Assembly: GCF_026626335.1 (NCBI RefSeq)
Contig: NZ_JAPNTZ010000005.1
Coordinates: forward strand, 62,001 to 126,000
Direction of reading: 5' to 3'
Source of the DNA: Paractinoplanes pyxinae
GTDB taxonomy: Bacteria > Actinomycetota > Actinomycetes > Mycobacteriales > Micromonosporaceae
Length of the DNA: 64,000 nt
Shown here: one piece after another, positions 8,688-17,800 of the stretch
Numbering within the stretch: position 1 is the stretch's first letter
How the letters are laid out: every line of letters starts with the position of its first letter
Program-made: the position numbers and the translations under genes
Notes under the pieces: generated by a model
Databases searched by the model: none
What the model was told of the DNA's origin: nothing
The model's input: the letters and a program-made list of their open reading frames with translations, nothing else

Positions 8688-9410
8688 ATGAGCGACAAGA
8701 AGACGGCGCTGATCACCGGCGCCAACAAGGGACTGGGTTACGAGATCTCGGCCGGCCTGGCCGCACGCGGCTACCGCGTGGCAGTCGGAGCCCGCGACCG
8801 GGCCCGCGGCGAGGCGGCCGTGAAAACGCTGCGCGAGGCCGGCGCCGACGCCTTCGCCGTGCCCCTGGACGTCACCAGCGACCGCAGCGTCACCGAGGCC
8901 GCAGCCGGGCTCGACCGCCTCGACGTCCTGGTCAACAACGCCGGCATCTCGGGCGACACCGGCCCCGGCTGGGAGCAGGACCCCACCACGCTCGACCTCG
9001 ACATCGTCCGCCAGGTCGTCGACACCAACGTGTACGGCGTGATCCGCGTGACGAACGCGATGCTGCCCCTGCTACGACGCTCGCCATCGCCCCGCATCGT
9101 CAACGTGTCGAGCAGCGTCGCCTCACTGACCTGGCAGTCCGACCCGGCCGTGGAGGTCGGCCCGATCATGGCCGCCTACTCCCCCACCAAGACATACCTG
9201 AACGCCATCACCGTGCACTACGCCCGCCGCCTGGCCGACACGAACATCCTGATCAACGCCGCCTGCCCCGGCCTGGTGGCCACCGACTTCACCGGCTACA
9301 CCGGCCGCCCGGTCCCCGAGGCAGCGGCCACCCCGATCCGCCTGGCCACCCTCCCCGACGACGGCCCCACCGGCACGTTCACCAACGACGACGGCGTCAT
9401 CCCTTGGTAA
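8688..9410 (+). CDS. Short-chain dehydrogenase/reductase
   Basis: A 240-aa classical SDR. The Rossmann motif TGANKGLG is at residues 10-17, NNAG at 83-86 and the catalytic YSPTK (Y164, K168) with preceding serines (141-143) are all present, so it should be an active NAD(P)H-dependent oxidoreductase. The C terminus ends GTFTNDDGVIPW. It faces the LysR gene across a shared operator. The last ~45 coding bases and the following ~32 bases are repeated twice more downstream (9442-9596), each copy keeping its own stop codon. Confidence 0.93.
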   Translation: MSDKKTALITGANKGLGYEISAGLAARGYRVAVGARDRARGEAAVKTLREAGADAFAVPLDVTSDRSVTEAAAGLDRLDVLVNNAGISGDTGPGWEQDPTTLDLDIVRQVVDTNVYGVIRVTNAMLPLLRRSPSPRIVNVSSSVASLTWQSDPAVEVGPIMAAYSPTKTYLNAITVHYARRLADTNILINAACPGLVATDFTGYTGRPVPEAAATPIRLATLPDDGPTGTFTNDDGVIPW

Positions 9411-9596
9411 TGCAGGGAGACGTCGTGGTCGGCGCGGCACCCTCACCGGCACGTTCACCCACGACGACGACGACGTCATCCCCTAGTGATGGCGGGTGAC
9501 GTCGTGGTCGGTGCGACGGCCTCACCGGCACGTTCACCAACGACGACGACGTCATTCCCTGGTGATGCCGGGTGACGTGGTGGCCGGTGCGACGTC
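9366..9596 (+). repeat. Three tandem copies of the SDR gene tail (76-79 bp)
   Basis: The 3' end of the SDR gene plus its downstream sequence occurs three times in tandem, at about 9366-9441, 9442-9520 and 9521-9596. Copy 1 encodes the genuine ending TGTFTNDDGVIPW-stop, copy 2 reads LTGTFTHDDDDVIP-stop and copy 3 LTGTFTNDDDVIPW-stop. Each is followed by a related segment containing GACGTCGTGGTCGG or a close variant. The number of GAC codons differs between copies (two, four, three). Confidence 0.85.
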
Positions 9597-9839
9597 CGCG
9601 GCCGTCGACAACAGCACCCGGTACGAGCAGCGGCGCCTTCCGGCCGAGTGCCGTCACCCCGCCACCCGGCGAGTCCGGGTTGCCGACAGCACCCGGAATG
9701 TCCCGCTGGTCCGCTCCCTGGGTGCCGATGAGGTCATCGACTACACCGTCCAAGACTTCGCCCGGCCTCGCTCAGCGCCCGTCGCTCCCTCTTTCTCGGC
9801 GCCCACCTCCTCCGCCCGGACACGGCCTAGAGTGCCCCG
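9411..9839. other. 429-bp intergenic region: repeats and gene debris
   Basis: No intact gene is seen. The first 190 bases hold two extra copies of the SDR tail. Bases 9673-9768 hold a dehydrogenase fragment. The end contains the -10 box of the VOC gene (TAGAGT, 9828-9833). Open frames here (for example 9496-9864) are accidental. Confidence 0.7.
9673..9768 (+). pseudogene. Remnant of a zinc-type/quinone alcohol dehydrogenase
   Basis: About 31 codons read RVRVADSTRN-VPLVRSLGADEV-IDYTVQDFARP. This matches the nucleotide-binding segment (STRN-x-ELVRSLGADEVIDYT) of NAD(P)-dependent alcohol dehydrogenase/quinone reductase proteins. Nothing of the family is found before or after it, so it is debris of a deleted gene, consistent with rearrangement in this stretch. 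Confidence 0.6.
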
Positions 9840-10226
9840 GTGCAGATTGATCTGGTTGCCCTGATCGTTGACGAATACGACCCGGCCATCGCGTTTTTCA
9901 CGGGCGTGCTCGGGTTCGACCTCGTGGAGGACTCGCCCTCACTGACCACCGACGGCCGGCCGAAGCGCTGGGTAGTCGTCCGGCCGCCCGGCGCCCAGAC
10001 CGGCATCCTGCTGGCCCGGGCCGACGGCGACCGCCAGCGCGCGGCCGTCGGCGATCAGGCGGCCGGCCGGGTCGGGTTCTTCCTGCGCGTCGACGACTTC
10101 GACGCGACGTTCCTTAGGCTCACCGAGGCGGGCGTCACCTTCGTCCGCGAGCCGCGGGCCGAATCGTACGGGCGGGTCGCGGTCTTCCTCGACATTGCCG
10201 GCAACCGCTGGGACTTGCTGGGTTGA
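9840..10226 (+). CDS. VOC/glyoxalase-fold protein
   Basis: A 128-aa protein with two beta-alpha-beta-beta-beta modules: QIDLVALIVDEYDPAIAFFTGVLGFDLVED at the N terminus and GFFLRVDDFDATFLRLTEAGVTFV ... FLDIAGNRWDLL at the C terminus. This is the pattern of the glyoxalase/bleomycin-resistance/dioxygenase superfamily. Members isomerise glyoxal adducts, bind drugs or cleave catechols; which applies is unclear. A GTG start is used. TAGAGT (9828-9833) ends six bases before it, so the message is probably leaderless. Confidence 0.85.
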   Translation: MQIDLVALIVDEYDPAIAFFTGVLGFDLVEDSPSLTTDGRPKRWVVVRPPGAQTGILLARADGDRQRAAVGDQAAGRVGFFLRVDDFDATFLRLTEAGVTFVREPRAESYGRVAVFLDIAGNRWDLLG

Positions 10227-10420
10227 CAGCCACCCACAACGCGAATGACCAGAACAGCTATAGCAGCCGCTACGACACGACGTGCCGATGATGTGCGATG
10301 TCGGTCCAGGACGTGCCCGAGCGGATTGATTCAGCCTGAGTAACGCAGCGGCCGATCGCCGGGGCGCCCGTGCTTGGCGAGCTGCGTCGGCTCCGTTCGT
10401 GTTGACGTCTTGATGGCGTA

Positions 10421-10453
10421 CATGTTGACGTCAATATTGATCCAGTCAACATG
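10421..10453. promoter_or_regulatory. Multi-half-site element, copy 2
   Basis: An element flanked by CATGTTGAC and GTCAACATG arms around TCAATATTGA, ending 34 bases before the hydrolase-LuxR start. A further GTTGACGTC copy lies at 10401. On the minus strand 10424-10453 matches 2601-2630 at 29 of 30 positions. Confidence 0.6.
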
Positions 10454-10486
10454 ACCGTTTCTCGTCCCGCGTAGGAGAATCGCGGG

Positions 10487-11503
10487 GTGCGGCAGAGGCT
10501 CGGTCAGGTGGTGCTGGAGGACGGTACCGCGGTGGCGTACGCCTCGGTGGGGTCGGGCCGTCCTCTTGTATACGTCATGGGGTGGCTCACGCATCTGCGG
10601 CTGGGCTGGGAGCTGCCGGCCGAACGGGCACTCTATGAGGCGCTGGCTCAGGGGTGCCGGTTGGTGCGGTACGACCGGGCCGGGTGCGGGCTGTCGGCGG
10701 CGGTGGACCGGCCGGCGTCCCTGGCGTTCGAGCTCGAGCAGCTGGGGGCGGTCGCGGCGTCCGTGGGTGAGCCGTTCGACCTGATGGGGGCGTCGATGGG
10801 CGCGCCGGTGGCGGTGGCCTGGGCAGCGGCGCATCCGGAAACTGTGCGGCGGCTGGTGTTGTACGGGGGCTGGGCGCGCGGGCCCGAGCTGTCGCCCCCC
10901 GGCGTACAGGAAAGTGTTTTGGGCTTGGTCGAGGCGCATTGGGGGCTGGGGTCGGATGTGCTGACCGACATCTTCGCGCCCGATGCCGACCGCGCGACCC
11001 GCGTCGAGCAGGCCCGCTACCAGCGTGAATGCTCGAGCGCCGCGACCGCCCGCGAGCTGCTGGCGCTGAGCTACCAGCTGGACGTCAGCGACCTGCTGGC
11101 TCGAGTGAAGGCGCCGACGTTGGTCGTGCACCGCACCGGCGACCGAGCGGCGCCCGGCGCCCAGGCCGAAGCGCTCGCCGCCGGCATCGACGGCGCCCAG
11201 CTGACGCTGCTGCCCGGCCGCTCGCATCTGCCGTACGCCGGCGACCGCGACGAACTGGTGCGGGTGGTCCGCCGCTTCCTCGGCCTGCCCGTGGCCCGCC
11301 GCCGCCTCGAAGGCCTCACCGCCCGTCAGCAAGAGGTGGCCGCCCTGGTCGCTCAAGGGCTGACGAACCGCGAGATCGCCACCCGGCTCCACATCGACGA
11401 ACGCTCAGCCGAAGGCCACGTCGAACGCATCCGCCTGCGCCTGGGTTTCCGCTCCCGCGCCCAGATAGCGGCTTGGCACAGCGCCCACGAGGGCAGCAAG
11501 TAG
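10487..11503 (+). CDS. Alpha/beta hydrolase fused to a LuxR-type DNA-binding domain
   Basis: A 338-aa fusion. Residues 1-270 are an alpha/beta hydrolase: nucleophile elbow GASMGA with S103, acid candidate in [11 protein letters not shown], and histidine in [10 protein letters not shown]. The last ~60 residues are a LuxR/NarL helix-turn-helix ([27 protein letters not shown], then a [19 protein letters not shown] recognition region). Such fusions are transcription regulators whose hydrolase domain senses or processes a small ester or lactone; the ligand is unknown. A GTG with AGGAG nine bases upstream is used. The element at 10421-10453 sits in its promoter. The final 105 bases are duplicated just after the stop codon. 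Confidence 0.88.
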   Translation: MRQRLGQVVLEDGTAVAYASVGSGRPLVYVMGWLTHLRLGWELPAERALYEALAQGCRLVRYDRAGCGLSAAVDRPASLAFELEQLGAVAASVGEPFDLMGASMGAPVAVAWAAAHPETVRRLVLYGGWARGPELSPPGVQESVLGLVEAHWGLGSDVLTDIFAPDADRATRVEQARYQRECSSAATARELLALSYQLDVSDLLARVKAPTLVVHRTGDRAAPGAQAEALAAGIDGAQLTLLPGRSHLPYAGDRDELVRVVRRFLGLPVARRRLEGLTARQQEVAALVAQGLTNREIATRLHIDERSAEGHVERIRLRLGFRSRAQIAAWHSAHEGSK

Positions 11504-11605
11504 AACGCTCAGCCGAGGGCCACGTCGAACGCATCCCTGCGCCTCGGTTTCCACTCTCGCGCCCAGATAGCCGCCTGGCACAGCGCACACGAAGGAAGCC
11601 TGTAG
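11399..11605 (+). repeat. Tandem duplication of the LuxR-domain gene tail (~104 bp)
   Basis: Bases 11399-11503, the end of the hydrolase-LuxR gene, are repeated at 11503-11605, starting on the G of the stop codon. Both begin GAACGCTCAGCCGA and end at TAG. Copy 2 lacks two bases (GC) after GCATCC and has about a dozen substitutions, so it no longer encodes the recognition region in one frame. Confidence 0.88.
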
Positions 11606-11666
11606 TGCGCGCAGTGGGGTATTTCTACGCCTGACCGAGGGTGGGTCGACCGGCCAGGCTGAGGGC

Positions 11667-12311
11667 ATGTCAGTGGTGACCGGGTATGAAGTGAACAGGG
11701 TGCGCGGGCCCTTCAACGCCGCGTTTTTCGGGTTGATGGGGCCGTACATCGAGTGGAACGTGCGGCGGCACAAAGGGCGCGTGTTTGCGGACCTGCCGCG
11801 CGATGTTGTTGAGCTGGGGCCGGGGGTGGGCGCGAACCTCAGGTACGTGCGGGCGGGGTCGACGCTGGTGGCCGTGGAGCCCAACCGGCCGATGCACCGG
11901 CGGCTGCGGGCCGCGGCTGAGCGTCGTGGGGTGCGGCTCGATCTGCGGGACAGCACCGCGGAACGTACGGGGCTGCCGGATCGGAGCGCGGACGCGGTGA
12001 TCTCGTCGCTGGTGCTCTGCACCGTGAGCGATCCGGCCGCGGTGCTGCAAGAGATCCGCCGGATCCTGCGGCCGGGCGGGACCTATCGCTTCGTCGAGCA
12101 CGTGGCGGCGCCCGGCGGCACCGTCACGCGCGGGCTGCAGCGGGCGCTGCGCCGGCCGTGGGCGTGGACGTTCGAGGGCTGCTCGTGCGAACGCGACCTG
12201 ACCACGGTGCTGCGCGCGGCCGGCTTCAGCCGGGTCGACGTGGAGGCGTACCGCCTGCACAGCCCGTTCATCACCTTCAACACCCAGATAGCCGGCATCG
12301 CCTACTCCTGA
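11667..12311 (+). CDS. Class I SAM-dependent methyltransferase
   Basis: A 214-aa methyltransferase. Motif I VVELGPGVGANL is at residues 47-58, followed by LVAVEPNRPMHRRL (motif II region), DAVISSLVLCTVSDP (motif III) and RILRPGGTYRFVEHV (motif IV), as in UbiE/methyltransferase-11 proteins. The C-terminal half (FEGCSCERDLTTVLRAAGFSRVDVEAY) resembles small-molecule or quinone methyltransferases. No substrate evidence exists in the neighbourhood. It follows the repeat-rich segment; the ATG at 11667 has only a weak GAGGG upstream. Confidence 0.88.
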   Translation: MSVVTGYEVNRVRGPFNAAFFGLMGPYIEWNVRRHKGRVFADLPRDVVELGPGVGANLRYVRAGSTLVAVEPNRPMHRRLRAAAERRGVRLDLRDSTAERTGLPDRSADAVISSLVLCTVSDPAAVLQEIRRILRPGGTYRFVEHVAAPGGTVTRGLQRALRRPWAWTFEGCSCERDLTTVLRAAGFSRVDVEAYRLHSPFITFNTQIAGIAYS

Positions 12312-12375
12312 GCCGGCCGCGGTCTCAGGTCACGCACGACCCGAGCCGACACCGCCCCGAAGGCCGGCCGGGCGG

Positions 12376-12534
12376 TCATCGCACGGATCGGCGGCCGTTG
12401 AACCAGCCCATGACGATCGAGACGGCCAGGGCGACCAGGCCGATGATGATGAGCCACTTGACGGCCTTGAGCACCAGACCCAGCACGATCAGCACGAGGG
12501 CGATGATTCCGAGCATGACCAGCAGCGAACGCAT
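12376..12534 (-). CDS. Small hydrophobic membrane protein
   Basis: A 52-aa protein, MRSLLVMLGIIALVLIVLG followed by LVLKAVKWLIIIGLVALAVSIVMGWF and the basic tail NGRRSVR. It should form two closely spaced transmembrane helices. AGGAGA (complement of 12541-12546) lies about seven bases before the ATG at 12534, which fixes the start; an upstream in-frame extension to 12678 lacks a ribosome site. Similar tiny hydrophobic proteins are common in actinobacteria, with no known role. Confidence 0.75.
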   Translation of the reverse strand: MRSLLVMLGIIALVLIVLGLVLKAVKWLIIIGLVALAVSIVMGWFNGRRSVR

Positions 12535-12632
12535 GACATTTCTCCTGACGTAGACGTGGTCGGAGTGCCCCGTCCGGTCGGAGCCGAACCCCATCGATCC
12601 TGTGACGCTCGCGGGCAGCGAGAATCGTTGAC

Positions 12633-13127
12633 ATGACGAAGTCCGGGCTCGCGGCAACGTGGGCGGCTCGGCCCGCATCGATGGCCGATCTCGCGACGAT
12701 CGCCGAGCTGCGGGCGGTGGTGCTGCGGGCCGATCTGGAACGGCTCGGCCGGTACGACGAGCACCGCGTTCGGCAGCGCCTGCGGGACGCGTACGAGCCC
12801 GATCACACCTGGATCGTCGAGGTGGGCACGGAATTCGCCGGCTGCGTCGCGTTACGGCCGGCCGAGGACGCGCACTGGCTCGAACACTTCTATCTCCACC
12901 CCGAAAATCAAGGTCGAGGTCTCGGTACGGCGGTGCTGCGGTGGCTGCTGAAGCGGTGTGACCGGGACGGCGTCGCGGTACGGCTGAACGTGTTGCGGGG
13001 CAGCGCGGCCCGCCGCCTGTACGAGCGGCACGGGTTCATCGTCGAGTCCGAGGACCCGGTGGACGTCTTCATGCACCGCCCACCGGTTCAGAGATACATC
13101 CCGGGCGCCGGCTCGGGCTCCGCCTGA
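12633..13127 (+). CDS. GNAT N-acetyltransferase
   Basis: A 164-aa protein of the GNAT fold. The acetyl-CoA binding motif A reads LEHFYLHPENQGRGLGTAVL with QGRGLG at residues 93-98, followed by RLNVLRGSAARRLYERHGFIVESED (motif B), including the usual RLYERHGF. It should transfer an acetyl group to an amine on a small molecule or protein; the acceptor is unknown. Its last 40 bases overlap the 3' end of the convergent membrane-protein gene. Confidence 0.9.
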   Translation: MTKSGLAATWAARPASMADLATIAELRAVVLRADLERLGRYDEHRVRQRLRDAYEPDHTWIVEVGTEFAGCVALRPAEDAHWLEHFYLHPENQGRGLGTAVLRWLLKRCDRDGVAVRLNVLRGSAARRLYERHGFIVESEDPVDVFMHRPPVQRYIPGAGSGSA

Positions 13128-14512
13128 GGCGTTCCACGCAGGAGCACGGCCCGGGCCGGGTCGTCCGCGTCGACCGCGAGCCACAACGCGCCCGTGGTGG
13201 GACAGCGACCCAGGCTCGCGGCAACCGGTGAAGGCATCGGCAGCGGCTCGTGGTGCAGGTGGTGCCGGTAGTACTCGACGGCGAACGGACCTGACGTGCT
13301 GGGCACCTGCCAGCAGTGGCAGCGCCGGGCTTGGCTCAGCCGGGAGCGTTGCTCGGCCTCGCGGCGGCGACGGTGGCGGCGGGCGCGCATCTCCCGGTGC
13401 GCCTGGCGGGCGCCGAGGAAGGCCAGGGCCGGGATGCCGAGGCACAGCAGCAGCCAGGTGCCGACCTCCCCGGCCCGGCCGAACCCGACCACGGCGGCGG
13501 TCGGGCCACCAAGCGGTAGCGCCACGAAAAGCAGGCTGAGCAAGGCCGCCGCGCCGTAGTAGCCGGTCTGGTCCTTCGCCGGGGGCTCGGCCGGGTCGGT
13601 GTGCGGGTCGTAGCTCAGGCTCTGAAACGCCCGCCACACCACGCTGTCGGTGCGGTTCAGCCCCGGGATCGGCACCCAGCGCTGCCAGGCCAGGCGGGAA
13701 GCGAGGACGAGCAGCCCGCCGACGATGCCGAGCGGGAACAGCAGCGGCGCCAGGCACCACAACACGACAACGAGCAGTCGGTGCCGGCGCATCGGCGCGG
13801 CCGGGGTCAGGTCGGCCAGGGCCGCGTCCAGCTCGGCGTTGGATCGAATTCGGCGCCGTACGCCGTGCAGCAGCAGCCGTGCTCCGGCATCATCACCCCG
13901 GAGTCGCAGTGCCGAGGCCGTCCGCAGCGCGGGCGCCGGGTTCCGCTCGAGGGCGGCCGTGACGTGCAGATCGGCGACGACTCCGGCCAGCGTCGTCGTC
14001 GCAGCCATGGCGTCGTACGGGTCACGGGCGGCCACCTGGGCCGCGCAGAACTCGGCCACCGTGACCGGAGTGATGATCTCGTACCGGGTGACGAGGGCGT
14101 GCCACGCCTGATCCGCGGTCGCCCGGTCGTTGCCGCCGGCGGCCGCCGCGGCGATCAGGTAGCACAGCCGCCACCCGTCCGCGGCGCCGTCGAACCGGCG
14201 CGCGCAGGCCATCAGCCACCGGTACGCCTCCGTGTCCCCGGCGGCAGCCCGGCATGCCCCGAGCACCAGGTCGGGCCAGACGGCTTGCGCCACGTCGGGC
14301 AGGTCGCCGTACCCCTGAGCGGCCAGAAGCGCGAGCGCCCGCGCGGGCTGCCCGGTCTGCAGCAGCAGCGCGGCGCGGGTGACGTCGTCATCAACGTCCG
14401 GAGTCGCGTCCAGCAAGGTCAGGGCGAGCTCGTAGCGATCGATGCTTTCAGCGGCCCGCGCCCAGGTCGGCCAGGACTGCGTCACCTCGTCGGCAAGGAC
14501 GGTCACACTCAC
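13088..14512 (-). CDS. Membrane protein of unknown function with helical N-terminal domain
   Basis: A 474-aa protein not matched to a named family. Residues 1-235 are alanine-rich helices with a TPR-like rhythm (ALLLQTGQPARALALLAAQGYG, ATADQAWHALVTRY). Two hydrophobic hairpins follow (about 245-275, RLLVVVLWCLAPLLFPLGIVGG; and about 325-370, AALLSLLFVALPLGG and TWLLLCLGIPALAFLG). The C-terminal cytoplasmic domain has CHC and HHLHHE motifs that might bind metal. GTG start at 14512. It overlaps the GNAT gene tail to tail by 40 bases. Confidence 0.65.
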   Translation of the reverse strand: MSVTVLADEVTQSWPTWARAAESIDRYELALTLLDATPDVDDDVTRAALLLQTGQPARALALLAAQGYGDLPDVAQAVWPDLVLGACRAAAGDTEAYRWLMACARRFDGAADGWRLCYLIAAAAAGGNDRATADQAWHALVTRYEIITPVTVAEFCAAQVAARDPYDAMAATTTLAGVVADLHVTAALERNPAPALRTASALRLRGDDAGARLLLHGVRRRIRSNAELDAALADLTPAAPMRRHRLLVVVLWCLAPLLFPLGIVGGLLVLASRLAWQRWVPIPGLNRTDSVVWRAFQSLSYDPHTDPAEPPAKDQTGYYGAAALLSLLFVALPLGGPTAAVVGFGRAGEVGTWLLLCLGIPALAFLGARQAHREMRARRHRRRREAEQRSRLSQARRCHCWQVPSTSGPFAVEYYRHHLHHEPLPMPSPVAASLGRCPTTGALWLAVDADDPARAVLLRGTPQAEPEPAPGMYL

Positions 14513-14827
14513 TTATCGGCACCCGAACCCGCACCCTGAAGCAACCGCCGGCCGACGAACGCCGCCAACACGGACTGAAGCCCACTCGGAACCCGGGCCC
14601 AAGCGGGCCCCGGAGCCAAGCGGGACCTGGCCCCAAGCGAGATCCGGTCCCAAGCGGAACCGGGTGCCAAGTCACGCCGGCCAGGCGCCGAAGCGGGCTT
14701 TCGAGCCGGAGCTGCCTCGGGCTGAGGGCAAGCGAGATCTGGCCCCAAGCGGAACCGGGTGCCAAATCACGCCGGCCAGGCGCCGAAGCGGGCTTTCGAG
14801 CCGGAGCGGCCTCGGGCTGAGGGCAGG
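14513..14827. other. 315-bp intergenic repeat region
   Basis: No gene is seen. From 14599 a 17-bp unit beginning CCAAGCG is repeated four to five times (14599, 14616, 14633, 14650). An 81-bp block that starts with the last of these (14650-14730) is then repeated at 14745-14825 with two mismatches. The array ends two bases before the stop codon of the 1086-aa gene. Confidence 0.8.
14599..14826. repeat. 17-bp minisatellite plus 81-bp direct duplication
   Basis: Units such as CCAAGCGGGACCTGGCC and CCAAGCGAGATCCGGTC recur every 17 bp from 14599 to 14666, and again at about 14728-14761. The block 14650-14730 reappears as 14745-14825 (95-bp offset, 79 of 81 identical). The high identity of the large copies suggests a recent duplication. 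Confidence 0.85.
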
Positions 14828-17800
14828 CTAGCGATGGGTGGCGTCGATGGCGTTGGCCTCGTCGCGGACTTCGGGCTCAGGGTGCTCGCGCAGGGTCCGT
14901 AACATGTCGTGCCAGAGCGTGGGCCACCGGAAGCGGGAATCGGTGAACAGGGCCACGGCGAACAGACCGCCGGCCAGGTCGCCCCGCGCGGTCAGGCGAC
15001 GAATCGTCGCGGTGTCGGTGTACGGGCGCAGTTCGGTCAGCCGATCGCGGATCTGGTCGGCGGTGCGTACGGCCAGGACGGGGTGCCCGGCGCACAGGTC
15101 AGCCAGCTCGTCCAGGTTGTCGAGCCGCCCCAGCCCCACCAGCATCAGAACCCCCACCGGCCGATAGGACGGCTGGCCCGCCAGGAAGCGGGCCGAAGCA
15201 ACAAACGCCGACCGGTCGACCGCCGCCGGAGCCGTACGCGCCCAGCCAACCGTCCCCCGCGCCACAGCCTCAATCCGCCGGCGCGCAACTTCAGCGCCGC
15301 CCTCGATGAGCTCACCGCGCTCGTTGAGGCCGCCGCCCGCAACCTGGTCGCCGCCCGCGATGAGGTCGCCGCCCTCGTCGAGGCCGCCGCGCTCGGTTGA
15401 ACCGCTGGTCTTCGGGCGGGCGCCGCGCTCGATGAGGGTCGTGAAGACTGGGATCAGCCCGGAGGAGATGAGCGCCGGCATCAAGGCGGCGATGTGGGAG
15501 AATTCTGGTCCGAGATCGGTGAAGTAGTTGGTCACCAGATCTTCCGCCGCCACGTAGGGCAGCCAGCGCGGCAGAGCGGTGAACGCGGCCCGTTCGCCCC
15601 GGCGGCAGGCGCCGGCCACCAGTTCGGCGTAGCGCGGCCGGTGCCGGGCCGAGATCTGGCTCGGCACGGTGTCGAAGATGTCCTTCCCCATGGCCAGGAT
15701 GGCCCAGCTCGCCTCGGCGTCGAGCCGTTGGCGGGCGCCCGAGACGATCGCCGTCTGAACGTCGGGCGGGGCGTCCGGGAAGACCTCCAGCAGCGTGGTC
15801 ATCACCTCGGCCGGTGCGTAGCGGGCCAGCAGCCGGGCCGCCGCCTTGCGGCTCGTCACCTTGGCCGGGCCCACGAGAACGCCGCCCAGCAACGCGGGCA
15901 GCCGCGACGGCACGGTGTGCGCGGCCGCGCGACCGGCGGCATACAGGGCAACCCGAGCGCGATCCGAACCCGCGTACTCGAGCAGCGTCGACAAAGCCTC
16001 GTCGGCCCGGTCGGTGTACGGCAACGCACCCAACGCCGCCTCAGCGAGCACCACGCCGGCAGCGTCCCGGCCCAGCGGCACCCCCTCACCGCCGAAGCTG
16101 GGCACCGCCTCAGCATCGTCCCGGCTCAACGGCGCGCCCCCACCACCGAAGCCAGTCACGCCCCGGCCCGACGGCGTAACAGCACCACCGAAACCGGCCA
16201 CGTCCCGGCCCGACGGCGTAACCCCACCACCGGAACCAGTCACCACCCCGGCGCCGTCGCGGTAGCTCAGCACTAGCTCGCGGCCGAGAACCGGCACCAC
16301 GGCGGCCATCCGCAGCATCGAGGCTCGCCGCGCCAGCGGCTGCGTGGCGTCGTCCACTATGGAGCCCAGTAGATCCACGTACGCCTCGTGCTGGCGGGGC
16401 AGCCAGCGCTCGACATGCACCGGCGGCTGCGGCGCCATCGCCCGGCCCAGCAGGTCGGTCCGGGATGAGCTGATCACCGACCACACCTCCGGCAGGCTCA
16501 CCGCGTACGGGTCGATGGTCAGCACCTCCTCGACCCGCTCGGAGCGGCGCCGCCGGTCGGCCAGCCACAGCCGGATCGCCTCGTCGCGGTCCTTGGTCGT
16601 GATAGCCGCGCGCACCGCCTCTTGCAGTTCGGGTAGGTCGTACGCGCGAGGACCTAGCGCACGGGCGAGCGCGAGCACCGGCACGTGCCCGCGCAGCCTT
16701 TCGAAGACCGCCGCGGCCGGCACCCCCTCGAAGCTGGGCAGGGGCTCGCCGACCCGCGCGATAGTGGCCAGCGCCCACTCCCGCAGCTCGGGCTCGTCGA
16801 AGTGACGGCGCAGGGTGTCCACGGCCAGCCGGACCAGCGCCGCCCGCGTCGAGCCGGACGTGTCCCGAGCCTCGAGCACGGCGGTGGTCAGCGCCGACGC
16901 CTGCGCGGGCGTCAGATGCGCACCTATCAAAGCGTGCAGGGCGGTCGAGCGTACGGAATCAAGTTCGTTGCCAAGACGGTCGAGCCGCAAGAGGCCCACC
17001 GCGCGAGGGTCGCGCGAGCGGCGGGCCGCTCCGATCAGCAACGCCCAGGCGCGCTCGCGCTCGGCAACGGCACCCGTCCGCGTCCCGGCGACGAGCGCGT
17101 CCGACACCTCGTCCCAAGCCAGGTACGAGCGGTACTTCGCGCGTAGCGGCGGTGCCACCAGGTCCAGGGCCTGCGCGGCCGAGCGCACCCGATCCCGTAC
17201 CGGCAGCAATTCCATGACCCGCACGGACGGCCACCGCTCGTCGGAGGCCAGCGAGTAGAGGTCGAACCGCCGCGACGGAGCCAGCACCTCCAGCAACGCC
17301 ACGAAGTGGGTTCGCGCCAGCGGCACCAGTTCCTCGTTCGGCAGCACTACCAACCGGCGCAGGACAGCGGGCGGCAACGGCCGAGCGGCGTTCCGGTCCA
17401 CCAGCAGCCGCGCCACCCGGCCGGGATCGGCGGCGGCCAGCCGTCCGTACGCCGTCAAGGCGCCCGGCAGATAGTCCTCCACCGGATACCGTTCCACGAG
17501 GTCGAGCACCCGCGCCGGCTCGCACGACAACACGGCCGCGCCGAAGTGCCCCCACACCGCCCGGCGTTGCTCGATCGGCGCCGCCGCCAAGCGCTCCTCG
17601 GCCACCTCCAGCAGAATCGCCGGGTGCCGCCTCGCCACCACCTCGAGGTTGGCCGCGAATTCCAGGTCGGGCAGCATTTCCCGTACGACCGAAGCCCCGC
17701 AAGCCGGCAGCAGGGCCGCCGCCTCCTCGTCCCCGAAGTGCTCGCGCACCTCCCGGATCAGCCGGTCGGCCGTGTGCGGGTCGCGCAGGTGCCGCAGCGT

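Noticed and set aside
9496..9864. 122-aa ORF across the SDR tail copies and dehydrogenase fragment
   Set aside because: It mixes three unrelated frames of debris; only the 31-codon dehydrogenase fragment is recognisable.
14600..14826. CRISPR array in the 17-bp repeats
   Set aside because: The units are contiguous without unique spacers and no cas genes are near.
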